DNA from: Pisolithus tinctorius
Lineage: Eukaryota > Basidiomycota > Agaricomycetes > Boletales > Pisolithaceae
Direction of reading: 5' to 3'
Assembly (NCBI GenBank): GCA_024663395.1
Contig: JANFAH010000013.1
Coordinates: 744,001-808,000, forward strand
DNA length: 64,000 nt
Below, piece by piece: positions 25,802-36,609 of this stretch. Positions within the stretch are counted from its first letter, which is position 1. Each line of letters starts with the position of its first letter. The position numbers and the translations under genes are program-made. Under the pieces are notes generated by a model, which saw only the letters and a program-made list of their open reading frames with translations, made no database searches and was not told the DNA's origin.

Positions 25802-28237
25802 CTATAGTGTATTCAAGACTCGGAAGATCAGAATAAAAGATACCGACACGAACACTTCGTTTAATGCTTCTTCAGACTGACACCGGTCCACTGCGTATGT
25901 ACGAAAGTAACTCACTACGTGGCGCGGTATTTTCCACCCTCCAGATCCACGCTCCTGCAGAGACTTGATGGTGCTTGAGTTTTTTCCACGAAGCGTTACA
26001 TCGAACCCGGGCCCAAGTTTCAAGAACGCCATCTCCTCAAACTCAAAATGAACGTGACCATGGCAATCCAGATCCATCATACATAGTGAGCAACCTCTCG
26101 CCGCGCAACGAACACGTTCTCAAGATGTTCCCGTGGCCGGAGTCTGATGAAATTAACTTCCATCGTTTCAGATTTAAACGTCCCAGTTGATGAGAGCCAC
26201 GTGTATTGGCGGAAAAGCGAACAAAAAAAACTATACTGCAGCAACATGGACCCCTCATGAGAAATCCATCGTGACTTAACCGATAGTTGACCATTTCTGA
26301 CGACCACAGGTCAGGAGAGGGACCTTCAGTCAACAGTTCCAAGCTTGTCAAAGTTAATATTACGTAATACATTCACACAATTTGCCCTTCCACTCTGAAC
26401 GAGATCGTCGAAAATATCTGGACACCAGATCGACGAGCTCTGCTATCAACGAGGACACGAGTGAAACCTCGTCGTGCAAGTGCGTTCGTCAACTCGCACC
26501 GTCCATATTGCCATTGACATGGTGCCTGTCCTAGCAAGGGAAAGCACAGACGAACACACATATCTATTCCCATAATCGGCCCACACGTTCATCGGATCCG
26601 CGCAAAGGACATCTCGGACTAACGGAATGTGACAAGGACAAGCCTCCTCGTGCGTGGCTAGAGTAGATGTACGGGCGAGTTCTCGGCTGCCTCCTATCTC
26701 CCTTACCATGTCACTCTATAGCAAAACAGGACGAGATCCGCGTTATGAACCTATGAACAAAGTTTTTAGAAGAACACTTCGAGGACGTCTCCGCCCAATG
26801 CGATGTGAGTCTCCTAATTGTGTCCTATCCATAAAGGAGGAGAGTCGCAATTCAAACCAGACATGGGCGCTGGAGAGCAAGAAGAAAAAACCCAGATAGT
26901 TGATCCTTACCTGCAGTCAAGTGATCGTAAGCAATGCCAATCACTACAGACACACGTCTTCTGCATTTGGGATGGGATAGTTACCATTGTACAAGTCTTC
27001 TGAGACCAAGTGCTTTCCAGCGCTCTGGCTCTGGAAACAGCCAATACAGAGTGTCGTCGGTGAGGCACGCATGAGCTTCATCAACAATACTTCTCCCATC
27101 TTTCACGGCGGCACGTGCATATGAACAACCGGGGAGAGCCCAAGTAGCACATGCCCTGCCATTGATGCGACTAGTCAACCACTGTGTGCAAATCTCCTGT
27201 TGTACAGTACAATCCATAGGCTGTAGGCGCTAACGATTCGAGAGGTTGACCACACAGTTGCTGAGATGAAACAAGACGCGGATTTCAGGATGGAGCTGAA
27301 TCTGCAGGGAGCGGCTGTTCCACCACCTCTCTTCCAAGTCGGGGGGGGGCACACACAAAGCGAAGTTCTGCTAGATTTTCCCCCGAGAGGGGCCTGCCAA
27401 ATGCACTTGGATATTTTCTCCAAATGGTCGTCGTCGAGTATATTATGCTCTCCCCCGTGACAGTAACGGCGTCGACCCAACGATGGTTAATGCCATTTGG
27501 GACATAACGCTTAGCATGTTTGATCAATCTGTTGAGAATTCCATGATCATAGTACTGACAAACCTTGATGGGATGTCGATGTCGTTTCAGCTTGTCCCCC
27601 TCGTGTTCATTCCAGAGGTGAAGCACGTGATTGGGAGGTCTACAGAGCGATCGTAGGAAAACGAGACTCCTAGAGAATGAAGGCGAACCTCGCCAGCATT
27701 ACGTAGAGGTCTGGTGAGAGATTGGAATCCCAGGAATTGAAAGCCTGGGCCGCTGATGCAATATGCGCCAAAAGATTCAGCATCATTTTCGGGAACGAAG
27801 GTTCATTACGAGGATAGCTCTCCCTGCGATACAGGGCAGAGCTGAGAAACTCATCCTCAACAGAATGTGAGCGAACATAGTCTGTTAGAATTCCTCTGAG
27901 GATACGCAAAAATGTAGTCATGGCCCCGCGCACACTTGTAATTCGCTTCTTGACGTTCGCCCAGCAACGAGAAAACAGGAAAGGAAAGAAACATCACACG
28001 AATCTGTAGTTGTGGAAGCAGTGATCGCCTTGAATAAGTCATGAACAGATCGTCTTCAATAGTGACAACGCCGTTGTTTGCTAAGATGGGCGTGAGCCCC
28101 TGACGACCGTCAAATGCAGTGGCGAAGACTTCTCCGGGCTTGCCGGTCGTCAGCGCGATTGTGATAGTGTCGACAACGCGAAGGGTGGGGTCAAGATGAA
28201 CTTGCCTGCGGACATTCGCGATGGAGTTAATCGTCAA
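25802..28237 (-). CDS. Tentative multi-exon hypothetical gene or genes
   Basis: Several minus-strand open segments read like real exons but match nothing I know. The 5' part starts MTINSIANVRRQVHLDPTLR (28237) and joins, over a 65-nt GT-AG intron near 27930-27995, to RGAMTTFLRILRGILTDYVR and then to segments ending near 27285. Farther left are RRSGVQIFSTISFRVEGQIV (about 26390), ETMEVNFIRLRPREHLENVF (about 26110) and GPGFDVTLRGKNSSTIKSLQ (about 25980). I cannot tell whether this is one gene, two, or partly decayed sequence. No membrane segment, signal peptide or known catalytic motif is evident. Confidence 0.4.
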
Positions 28238-29621
28238 AAATGTTGTGGTAATTCGCTGTCATGGTGATGCTAAAGGGAATGGTTTCGCAATCTGCGGCTT
28301 TCATGAAGTGCTGGTCAGCCCCTCAAATGACACGTGATGTCTTTTACTCCTCTTACGAGTTTCTTCGCCGTTCCCTCGAGTGCTCCGCCGGCTCGTTTAC
28401 TCGCGCTCGCTCGATGATATCTGGCACCCTTCCTGAATCCTGCATCTCCCTAGCCGGGCGTATTTAGAGAGCTTACTTCCCTCGTTGGCGAACTGCATTT
28501 GCGCCGCGCAAGGGCGAATCACCGACAACGGAGGTAATTGCGCGTGCTGGGTCCTCCCATCTCTCCTTGTCATGTTTACTCTGTCAGGTTTTCTTCAAAG
28601 CCTTGTATAGTTTTCCTGCCTGTCAGTGCGAGTTACTGAGGTAGCAATACCTCAGCTACATTTGTAGCGTAGACGACCAAATAAACTCTTCATCCTCATC
28701 TAAGATGACAGCAACGTGGTGGTCGTCATTGCTGCTGTGGAAATCGGTGGTGCACTACCCAATTTCCATCGAGCAGAAAGAGTGGTAAACGGAACTGCTC
28801 GAGTGACCAGAGCATAGTCCCGCACTTTGGGACACCACCGCGCAACGGCTTAAAGCTTGGCTGATCGTTAACGTAGCCCATCAGGTCGTAGAATGAGACT
28901 CACCACGTGTATATCCAAGGTGCTGCGCGTCGATTGTCGAGCGCATTGCTCAACTTGGGTACGACAGTCCCAAGCGCCTAAGTTTCACGTTTCAGCGTTA
29001 ACACCGCCGGGAAACCTCGACAGGTAACAATTTTCAAAAAGGCAGTCGCCGCGCATTGAAGAAATCTAATAAGCTAAAGCCTTGAGCTTGTTGAAAGCTT
29101 GAAACTCGAATTCGAGTCGGTTCGGAGCCATGTCATTGTGTCGCACATGCCAGAGGCACAAAACGCCATGCTATAAATAGCATAGCACAAATCAAATTGT
29201 TGTCAGTATGTGTCCAGTGACTGCACGTCAGACCGAGGGACACATACATACCACATTACTATCATTATGCAGAAAACATTTTTTCTACCCAGTGTTTTGG
29301 ACTCCACGTGCGAGTCGATCCAAAACCCTGGCCTTGAAATTGTCATGAGAATTCAGACAGCATACTAAAAAAACCTGAGGTTCTGAACGGATGCCTTGTG
29401 CTGCTCTTCTCGCTGTCTGACACCCCGTACTTGAGACCATTGTTGTTGTTGCGCTCGATTCGACGGGCGGTGCTGCTGCCATAAAACGCGCCCACAATTA
29501 ATGTGCTTACCCCGGAAAACCCGCTTCATAAATACCAGCCTAAAAGCTGCCCGCCTCATTCGACCCTGACCGTTCCTGCGTCTTGCCTAGTGGATGAGCC
29601 CACGTCTCTTGTCAGCTGAGC
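28238..29621. other. Intergenic, nothing recognised
   Basis: About 1.4 kb with only short open frames. A TATAAATA sequence inside a small palindrome lies near 29173, about 450 bp before the next plus-strand gene, and could be a core promoter. No RNA gene was found. Confidence 0.35.
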
Positions 29622-32002
29622 ATGCCCATCATCTCTCTGGAGTCATTGGAGGCGGTTCGTTTTTTTTCTCATCATAGACTACCACGTCGGTAACGCTGAC
29701 GCGACAACAGAAGTTCAGAGCAGTTGAGGAGGCGAGCGAACGCCGAGCGCTCTATTCGGATGAACCTGGGGTGGTGGATACTGGTGCAAGTATGAATCGT
29801 CAACCATCAAACTCTACTCGTTCCGCCAGCACTAGTCACTGCCTCAGAATGAAAAGGCCCGCTTCGGTTTCCTTCTTCGGTCAGGTATGCCCGCTTCCCG
29901 TCCCCAACTCAGGACCAAGTTACCTACACTGCTCACTTCAACAGTCGTATGTTAGTCAAACGAGTGGCTCCTCATCTCGGTCAACCCCATCACCAATACC
30001 AACCGCAGCGTCGCAGACGACATTTATTCCCATACCTGCCAAGGTACGTCGGTGGAAGAGCGAATGAAACACTATTGAAAATAGGTTTAATGTTAAATTT
30101 TCCCAGTTGAAATACTGTTTCGAGACCTTCATCTCCAAAGTTGACGACGAGAGTCCCCAAGGGGCAATCGAAGTTCGACGAATAGCCGGTCGCCATGCCC
30201 TCCAGGACGCGATGGGATCATTGCTTCCTCGACGTACATCGCGTACGCAACTACGACGTTCTCATAGTATGTTCGTGACCAGTGACGTCAATGTCGTCGT
30301 CGGGGTCTCCATCGAGCAAACGACCAGTGCAGACTACTTGGACTCTCCCAGTGAACCGTGCTTCATTGTCCACGCTCCCAAACGCAGGCGGACGCGAGGG
30401 TTCACAGTGGATCTTTCATCCTCGATCAGTCCTTCAGCAGGGAACTTGGGACAAAAAGCCGTGGATTTTGCACGTAGGATACGACGTAAACAGCAATCGA
30501 TATGATCCGACCTGTGGTTCGTAATGTGGCGCTTCGGTAGCCATTACGCATTGCATTCTTGGCTGTTCGACGGTCGCCAAATGGACGATGGTCCGAGTTG
30601 TTGCTAGGTCCCATCCCCCCCTTTCCTTGTCATGAAGACGTCTGCCGACCTCGATTTCCCACTTCGCTTGTCATGTACTTATGTATATGTATCAGATTTT
30701 TTGTTTCATATGCGTAGATGTTATCGATTATGCCCACCTGATAGGGTGCCTCGCCCCAAAATGAACCGAAAAATGCACTTCCGTTGATGGAAAGTCTTGT
30801 TAAGTTCACGTGAATCAATTTAGATTTACTAAATATGGTGCTGAGTAAAGGGTCTTGGATTTCCGCCGTGCCATGATTGGCCGTGATTGTGCGGGCGTCG
30901 ATAGACGGGCGAGTAATATCCACGACTATCTAGCCGCGGATGGTACAAAAAGGTCATGAACGGTATATCCAACGCTGTTATTTCCCATTCCTTCGAGGCA
31001 CTTGGTCGTAGCAATGAACCACTCCCCTGCGAGGCTTCTAGTGGATAGATGCACCCCACGCGACAAGTTCGCGAGGACACACATTCCGTTGAGGACCTCC
31101 CTCTGTCCAAGCTCAGACGACTCTGTAGTGAGCCCCGTAAGCCCCGTCAAGTGCCCGTCCTGGAGACTGTAATTTAACAACCTCGATCGTCTTACAGCCA
31201 AGTAGCCCATGGACTAGCGAGTTCAACGCACGCCGGCGGGCACACTCTTCTTCAGGTTCTCCGGGATGGAGACATCTGCCAACACCAATCAGGCCCACGT
31301 TTCGGCCGCGCGATTACGAGTTGCCTCCATGTCCGGAGGACGATGACCAGTCAGACTCGCACACTGTATCACTAAAGGTCCTCCAACGGTCGTTGCGGAA
31401 TGTAGAATTTGATCCATCCTGTCTGGACTGCCTAGACCAGCAGTTACTTCTTTCCCCTGCCGACTCGTTCTCGGAAGTGTGCTATACAGAAGCTGTGCAT
31501 GAACAAGTTCCCGTGCCCGTCCTGCAGCCTCTGCAGCCGCGGATACGCAAGCGTACTACATTATACGACCGCACTGCTATGAGCGAGGAGGACCCGTACC
31601 ATGACTGGGACGAGAATATGTCAATTAGGTGGAAAAAACTGTCATCGCGGAAACCTGTCAGTGTTTCCATCGTTCGCTGAGGTTTTCTGTTTGACCTAAT
31701 TCATGCAACAGCTTCCAGTTCCTCCGCCCACTAAAGCGCAGTCCAAGAACCCGACGCCCCGCATGAGCACCCAAGATTCGATGCTCGCGGCCCTCGAATC
31801 CCGATTGCTCCTCCACAACCCTGGGGACTCTGTCCACTTCTTCCCTGTGCCTTCGCAGAGGAGAAGCGAGGATACACGCAAGTCTTCTTTGGACGCCCCT
31901 GCACCGTCCATCTCTTCCGCGGGCTCCAGCAGCTCGACGGGTACACTGAAACGCCTGAGCCATGCGCTCTCTGCCCGATCACGAGCGAAGTCCAACGTTT
32001 GA
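29622..32002 (+). CDS. Hypothetical protein, mostly disordered, multi-exon
   Basis: Unrecognised basidiomycete-style gene. Proposed exons are 29622-29654 (MPIISLESLEA), 29711-29884, 29945-30043, 30107-30473, 31256-31656 and 31712-32002. The first three introns (56, 60 and 63 nt) and the last (55 nt) have good GT-AG ends and keep the frame. The fourth junction is weak: it spans about 780 nt, although donor and acceptor phases agree, so there may be a missed exon or two separate genes. The protein is rich in Ser, Pro and Arg, with a basic patch HAPKRRRTRG near 30390 and a Ser-rich C-terminus ending SARSRAKSNV. No domain or transmembrane segment is seen. Minus-strand open frames at 30630-31210 lie within the long gap and could be an antisense gene. 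Confidence 0.5.
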
Positions 32003-33936
32003 TAATCCCAATGTCCGAGGAATGAACAGAAAAAAAGTGACGTGCAGCCTACCGGTGATGCTCCCCGTTTGCGCGGTTTAAACCATTTACCACTCTACGA
32101 CCTACGATGAAAAACTATTTTCTTGTATGCTCATTTCCATCCTTGTTTCAGTCTATGTCAAGCTACCATACCCTCCATCTAACTTACCTTCTCTTATTAG
32201 TTTGCTTACACATCGTCTATGTCCCTCCTGTATCATGGTTTCCCCTTATATCTCGTATCCTGTGCCATTGTAGCGGTCGAAAGATTCTTCAGGCTACTTG
32301 ATATTCGGATAGTGTACGAAAGCTAGGCCCGGTGACGTGAAGCCTGTCGAAGAGCAATGTACAACCAAATGAGCGCTACGGTTGTGGTGTTTGTGTTCCT
32401 CGGGCGACCGACGGACCTACTTAGATGAACTTGAGACTGCGCCGCCTTGAATCCGGCTGACCTTAAGGGCGGGCCGAAATATGTGTGTAATGGCGACACG
32501 AGGTTTGGAGGTCCATCAGGCCCTCAGGCACTTATTCTCAGGTTATCCGACGAAGAACTCACCCTGACCAAGTCCTCGAAGAGATTATTGTTTCGGACCT
32601 CAGTGGAATACATATCTTACCGACTAATTATCAAGCGCTCACTGGAACCCGTTGGCAGAAGTATCTGCGCAACACCTTATTGCATCCGTATACCAGTCGG
32701 ACCGTTCGCCCGTCGGATCAGTCGTTTGACAGCGAAGCCCACTTCGAGGCGGGAATAAGTGGACTTGCCCAGACTCGTCTATTATTCGGATTCCATGGTG
32801 ACTGGGAAGGATCCGTCATCATTTCCTGTCATACGAAGGGGCTGCGTGTACTAACCCGAAGTCCGTCAAACTGCCGTGTATTAGGAAAGCCAATTTAACC
32901 CGGAGTCCGTACTCGCTCTTGCTTGACATGAGCATGCTAACCGTTTACAATTAAGGCTGAATCCTGATCACTGTAATAGTGACCGATACAACTGGCCAGA
33001 CCAAGTTGAAAGAACCGTAGCCACTGAATATTCTTCACGGGGGTAAAACAAGAGTGATCAGCACCACTGTTTTTCTGATGTTTTACAAATCAGTCGTGTG
33101 GTTCGCGGGAGGGTTTCTATGAACTGTCTGACAGCTACAGACTCGGCGGAAGGCTGTTAGACCCTATATGGTACTGGTGCACCACAGAGCAGGCGCAGCA
33201 GGACGTATGTACTTCTGACACTGACCACAGCTGACCACCTTATCTTCCTCGGTACACCACCGGTCGTCAAGGGAACGTGGTGACGTCAAGAAGTAGCGTG
33301 GAGGGGATATGTAGAAATGGTCTGATCTGGAAGAGGCCTCGAAATGACGACAAAGCTTGTTCCTACACAAGCGTTTGCCGCGGCCACCATAGAAAGAAGA
33401 AAAATCGCTGCGAAATACCAAGGCCAGAGTTATTCTGGAACGTCTAGGTCCTGACGTACCCGGTTGGAAAAATCCAGAACCGTGAGGTCACGATCCCAAG
33501 TCTCGGGCAAAAGGGTAGGTAGCACGAAGACGCCAGTGGTACTGAGGGCTCAACGTTGAAGCGATGAAGCAACACAGTATCATAACCCTATCATGATCGT
33601 GTCGGATGGTAGTCCCGTGTTACGTCGTAGAAGAAGACTTGATGAGACGTAAATATCATGATTTCCCAAGCAGTGACGAGAAGGCACATGATGTGAATGC
33701 GAGTTCAAGGTATACGCCAACGTGGAGAGCCATGAGGATCTCATGTATACAACCAACGCATTGCTACAGTTCCTCGAATTCGGGTAACCAGTGGAGGCAG
33801 CAAGGTAAGCAAATGGCCGTGGGCTACGCCGTGCATCTATACGTCTCGAGAATCGAAGGTGGTGTTAAGACATATCGCCGGCTTCGCAGAAGATGGCCAA
33901 GAGAGGTCCGTGGTTCGCACCCGACGGCTTGGGTAT
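32003..33936. other. Gene-poor region, nothing recognised
   Basis: About 1.9 kb with short open frames on both strands (for example 32447-32758 plus and 33164-33421 minus) and no recognisable protein. Possibly decayed sequence. Confidence 0.35.
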
Positions 33937-34113
33937 ACAGCATTGAAAGAGTAAAGGCGCGGACAAAGCCATGACGAAAAATGCTGGGCATCGCAATCCG
34001 GACCCGCGACGCGAAAAGACCAAATGCACAGCATTGAAAGAGCAAAGGCGCGGACAAAGCCATGACGAAAAATGCGAGACATCGCAATCCGGACCCGCGA
34101 CGCGGAAAGACCA
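33937..34113 (+). repeat. Two-copy direct tandem repeat, about 91 bp
   Basis: Copy 1 begins at 33937 and copy 2 at 34028, both starting ACAGCATTGAAAGAG and running through CGCGGACAAAGCCATGACGA and CAATCCGGACCCGCGACGCG. They differ at only a few positions, for example GCTGGGC against GCGAGAC. This is a local duplication of unknown purpose. Confidence 0.85.
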
Positions 34114-34464
34114 GTAAGTAGCCCGATCCTCGCGGACAGCGCCGGCCCACCACGGCTCCGGATACGTTGGCTTGTGGAAATGAATATCTCGTCTGGAGCT
34201 GCGGATGAGATGCCTCAGTGGTGTGAGGTCCAGACCGGCGTTCTCATCTATTTTCATCCCTGATGGGTAAGTTACATAGAAGGCGCTGCGACGTTCGGGA
34301 CGTTCGGCTTCGGAAAGCGTTCCGTGGCCTTTGGCTTGCGAAGAACGTTGGCAGTGATTGCAGGTGTCTATGGAAAGCCGGACAATCATGCTCGAATAAG
34401 GAAAGTCCAACGGCAAAATGCCCAACTCAAAATGGAAATGGCCGATGGCGGACCTCGATCACTC

Positions 34465-34621
34465 CAAGTACTTTTTTTTTTTTGCCATCATCGTAATGAA
34501 AAATGAAAAAACACGTTTGTCGAAGTACTTTTTTTTTTTGCCATCGTCATAATGAAAAATGAAAAAATACATTTGTCAAAGTACTTTTTTTTTTTGGCCA
34601 TCGTCGAATTGAAAAAAAAAC
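34465..34621 (+). repeat. Three-copy tandem repeat with poly-T tracts, 56-bp period
   Basis: Units start at 34465, 34521 and 34577. Each has AAGTAC followed by 11-12 T, then GCCATC, TCRTAATGAAAAATG and an A-rich tail. The T tracts and A-rich tails could pair to form hairpins. It lies 25 bp left of the MITE. Confidence 0.85.
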
Positions 34622-34646
34622 TCATCAACCTAATGACAGCTTTGTA

Positions 34647-35275
34647 TGACGCTGCATCTGTAACATTAAACAAACAAAAATAAAACAGCCGATTGCGCGA
34701 CTTTTGCAGTAATGCGCAGAAAATTTGCAGGTGGCTGTGCCCACAGCTACTGACTAAGCAGGGCACATGCACGGGGGAGCGAGTGAGTCAGGGCTACACG
34801 CACTCCTCGCCCGTTCCTCGGGACTCGTTTCGATGCTACTGTACATAACCCATGTAATAATGGGTATTTTTGCCAAGAAACGGGCCCAAATTCGCTAGGC
34901 CAGTGATGACTTGTGGCGCGGAGTGCGGTCACATGAATTTGCAGGTGGCGATGCCGTGGGAATTTCCTGAAGGAGCAATCCCGCCTGGTGGCGGGAGGGG
35001 CGGGGGAGGGGGTCGAGCGTTCGAGCGGGCCCTGTGGGGCATCACGGCCTCGTGGATTGGGCGGGATGACTGGGGAGGGTGCCGACGAACTGTGTTCGCG
35101 TCCTGCCTACGTTTATCTATTGTATCTGCCCTCCTAGCTAGTGCAAAGTGGTACAAGGTGGCTGTGTTAAAAATTATGCAGGGGTAGTATGAAAAGTTGC
35201 GCAGGAGGAGTACTGCAAAAGTCGCGCAATCAGCTGTTTTATTTTTGTTTGTTTAATGTTACAGATGCAGCGTCA
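34647..35275. mobile_element. 629-bp MITE with 65-bp terminal inverted repeats
   Basis: The left end (34647-34711) and the reverse complement of the right end (35211-35275) match over 65 bp with one C/T difference; both start TGACGCTGCATCTG. The dinucleotide TA flanks each end (34645-34646, 35276-35277), consistent with a TA target-site duplication as in Tc1/mariner-type elements. No transposase is encoded, so it would need an enzyme supplied in trans. Inside is a G-rich tract (34993-35012) with four G runs separated by single bases, a strong G-quadruplex motif. The high identity of the ends suggests a fairly recent insertion. Confidence 0.88.
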
Positions 35276-35607
35276 TAGTGTCACACGGAAATCGCTACCC
35301 CCGACTCGGAGACTCGGAAGTAGTAGTGATCCGGCCTTGCAATAATTTGGGCGGTGAATTGGAACTAAAGTGTGCAGAGAGATACGTGTTAGAAGGTACC
35401 TGTGTACTTGTGTGGTTAGTGAAAGAAGCCAGGGCCTGCCTGTGCCAATAACGTAGGATTAGAGTCTCACACTCGGATGGATGACCCGAAGTGACGAAGC
35501 CTGACTCAGCTTCCTGTTGGACCCGTCCATGCAGCTCCTAGCCAAGAACGTGAAAGGCATCATCAGCTGTACACTTGGTCCTCGCCGTCGACCTTACTTT
35601 CGCATCT
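35276..35607. other. Upstream region of the PARG-like gene
   Basis: About 330 bp between the MITE and the PARG-like gene. It presumably contains that gene's promoter. No clear TATA box or RNA gene is seen. The MITE insertion so close upstream could affect expression. Confidence 0.35.
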
Positions 35608-36609
35608 ATGTCGGCCAGTAATAACGCACGCGCTGGGTTTAAGGAGACTTCCGGGTCGAGAGAGGCTGGACATAGTCAGGCCAAAAGTCAGCAGCGCGCG
35701 CGCCTCAAAGGTATCGCAGATTCCACACTACGGGCCATCGACACAGGTTGCGTATCCTTTGAAGGAGGGACACCTCTCGATCTAGCTGCCAAGATTAGGT
35801 TTTCTAATCACAACACTTGCTATTATCCCCCTGACGCTTCTTCGTTGTCATCCTGGGCGTCTGGGACGTCGTCATCCAAGTCTGCTAACCATGCGGTATC
35901 TGTTGAGATCTCCATCATAGAAGCATCGACGCTGGAGGGCGCACGCCTTCTCCATGACTCCTTGTCCTCGCATTCTACGGCACATGGGAGGATTGCTCTA
36001 CTCAATTTCGCATCGGCGACGAAGCCTGGAGGAGGATTTCTTAATGGTGCACAGGCTCAGGAAGAGTCGATAGCGAGGTCATCCACTCTGTACCCTTCCC
36101 TAATGACCGATGGTGCTCAGCAGTTCTACAAGCTGCACCACAACGATCGGAAGGGCGGCTTCTACTACCATGCCATGATATATTCCCCCGGTATCGTCAT
36201 CCTTCGAGACGATGCAGGAGACTGGGTGTCGCCTTTCGAAGTCGACGTGCTTACAAGTGCCGCCGTCAATGCAGGCGACGTGCGAAACAAGAACGCAAGG
36301 AGCACAAATCCGGTTGACCCCCAGAGACTGGAGAATCAGATCGAAGCCGCTATGAGAGAGCGAATGGCAAGGATCTTGTGTCTGTTCGAACAGCAGGGCG
36401 CGAAAAATCTCGTCTTGGGAAGTTTCGGTACTGGTGTATTTCGGAACGACGTAGAGTTCGTTGCCAAGGCTTGGGCGAAGTTATTGACTGGGTCGCAGGC
36501 GCGTTTTGCGGGCTCCTTTGATCGCATCGTTTTTGCAATTTTAGGGAATAGCACTTACAGGACATTTAAGCGGGTGTTTGAGAACGGTACTGGTATGGGT
36601 ACTGACTGA
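35608..36609 (+). CDS. Microbial-type poly(ADP-ribose) glycohydrolase (DUF2263/TIGR02452-like)
   Basis: Single-exon gene of 333 residues. The family has a macrodomain fold and removes ADP-ribose from proteins by hydrolysing poly(ADP-ribose) chains. The catalytic signature is intact: GGG at residues 141-143 and QEE at 151-153, within ATKPGGGFLNGAQAQEESIA. Other family marks are the stretch RSSTLYPSL after the signature, YSPGIVILRDD, and VLGSFGTGVFRND near residue 290, which should line the ADP-ribose pocket. The N-terminal 45 residues are polar and probably disordered. I chose the ATG at 35608 (MSASNNARAG) because it is the first ATG in frame. It stands alone between a MITE and a gene-poor stretch, and nothing beside it suggests an operon-like toxin or ADP-ribosylation partner. 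A role in DNA-damage signalling is inferred from the family. Confidence 0.88.
   Translation: MSASNNARAGFKETSGSREAGHSQAKSQQRARLKGIADSTLRAIDTGCVSFEGGTPLDLAAKIRFSNHNTCYYPPDASSLSSWASGTSSSKSANHAVSVEISIIEASTLEGARLLHDSLSSHSTAHGRIALLNFASATKPGGGFLNGAQAQEESIARSSTLYPSLMTDGAQQFYKLHHNDRKGGFYYHAMIYSPGIVILRDDAGDWVSPFEVDVLTSAAVNAGDVRNKNARSTNPVDPQRLENQIEAAMRERMARILCLFEQQGAKNLVLGSFGTGVFRNDVEFVAKAWAKLLTGSQARFAGSFDRIVFAILGNSTYRTFKRVFENGTGMGTD

Noticed and set aside
33824..34425. Overlapping minus-strand frames of 81-186 codons with repeated FVMALSAPLLFQCC-like segments
   Set aside because: The internal repetition comes from the 91-bp DNA duplication, and no family or exon structure is apparent.
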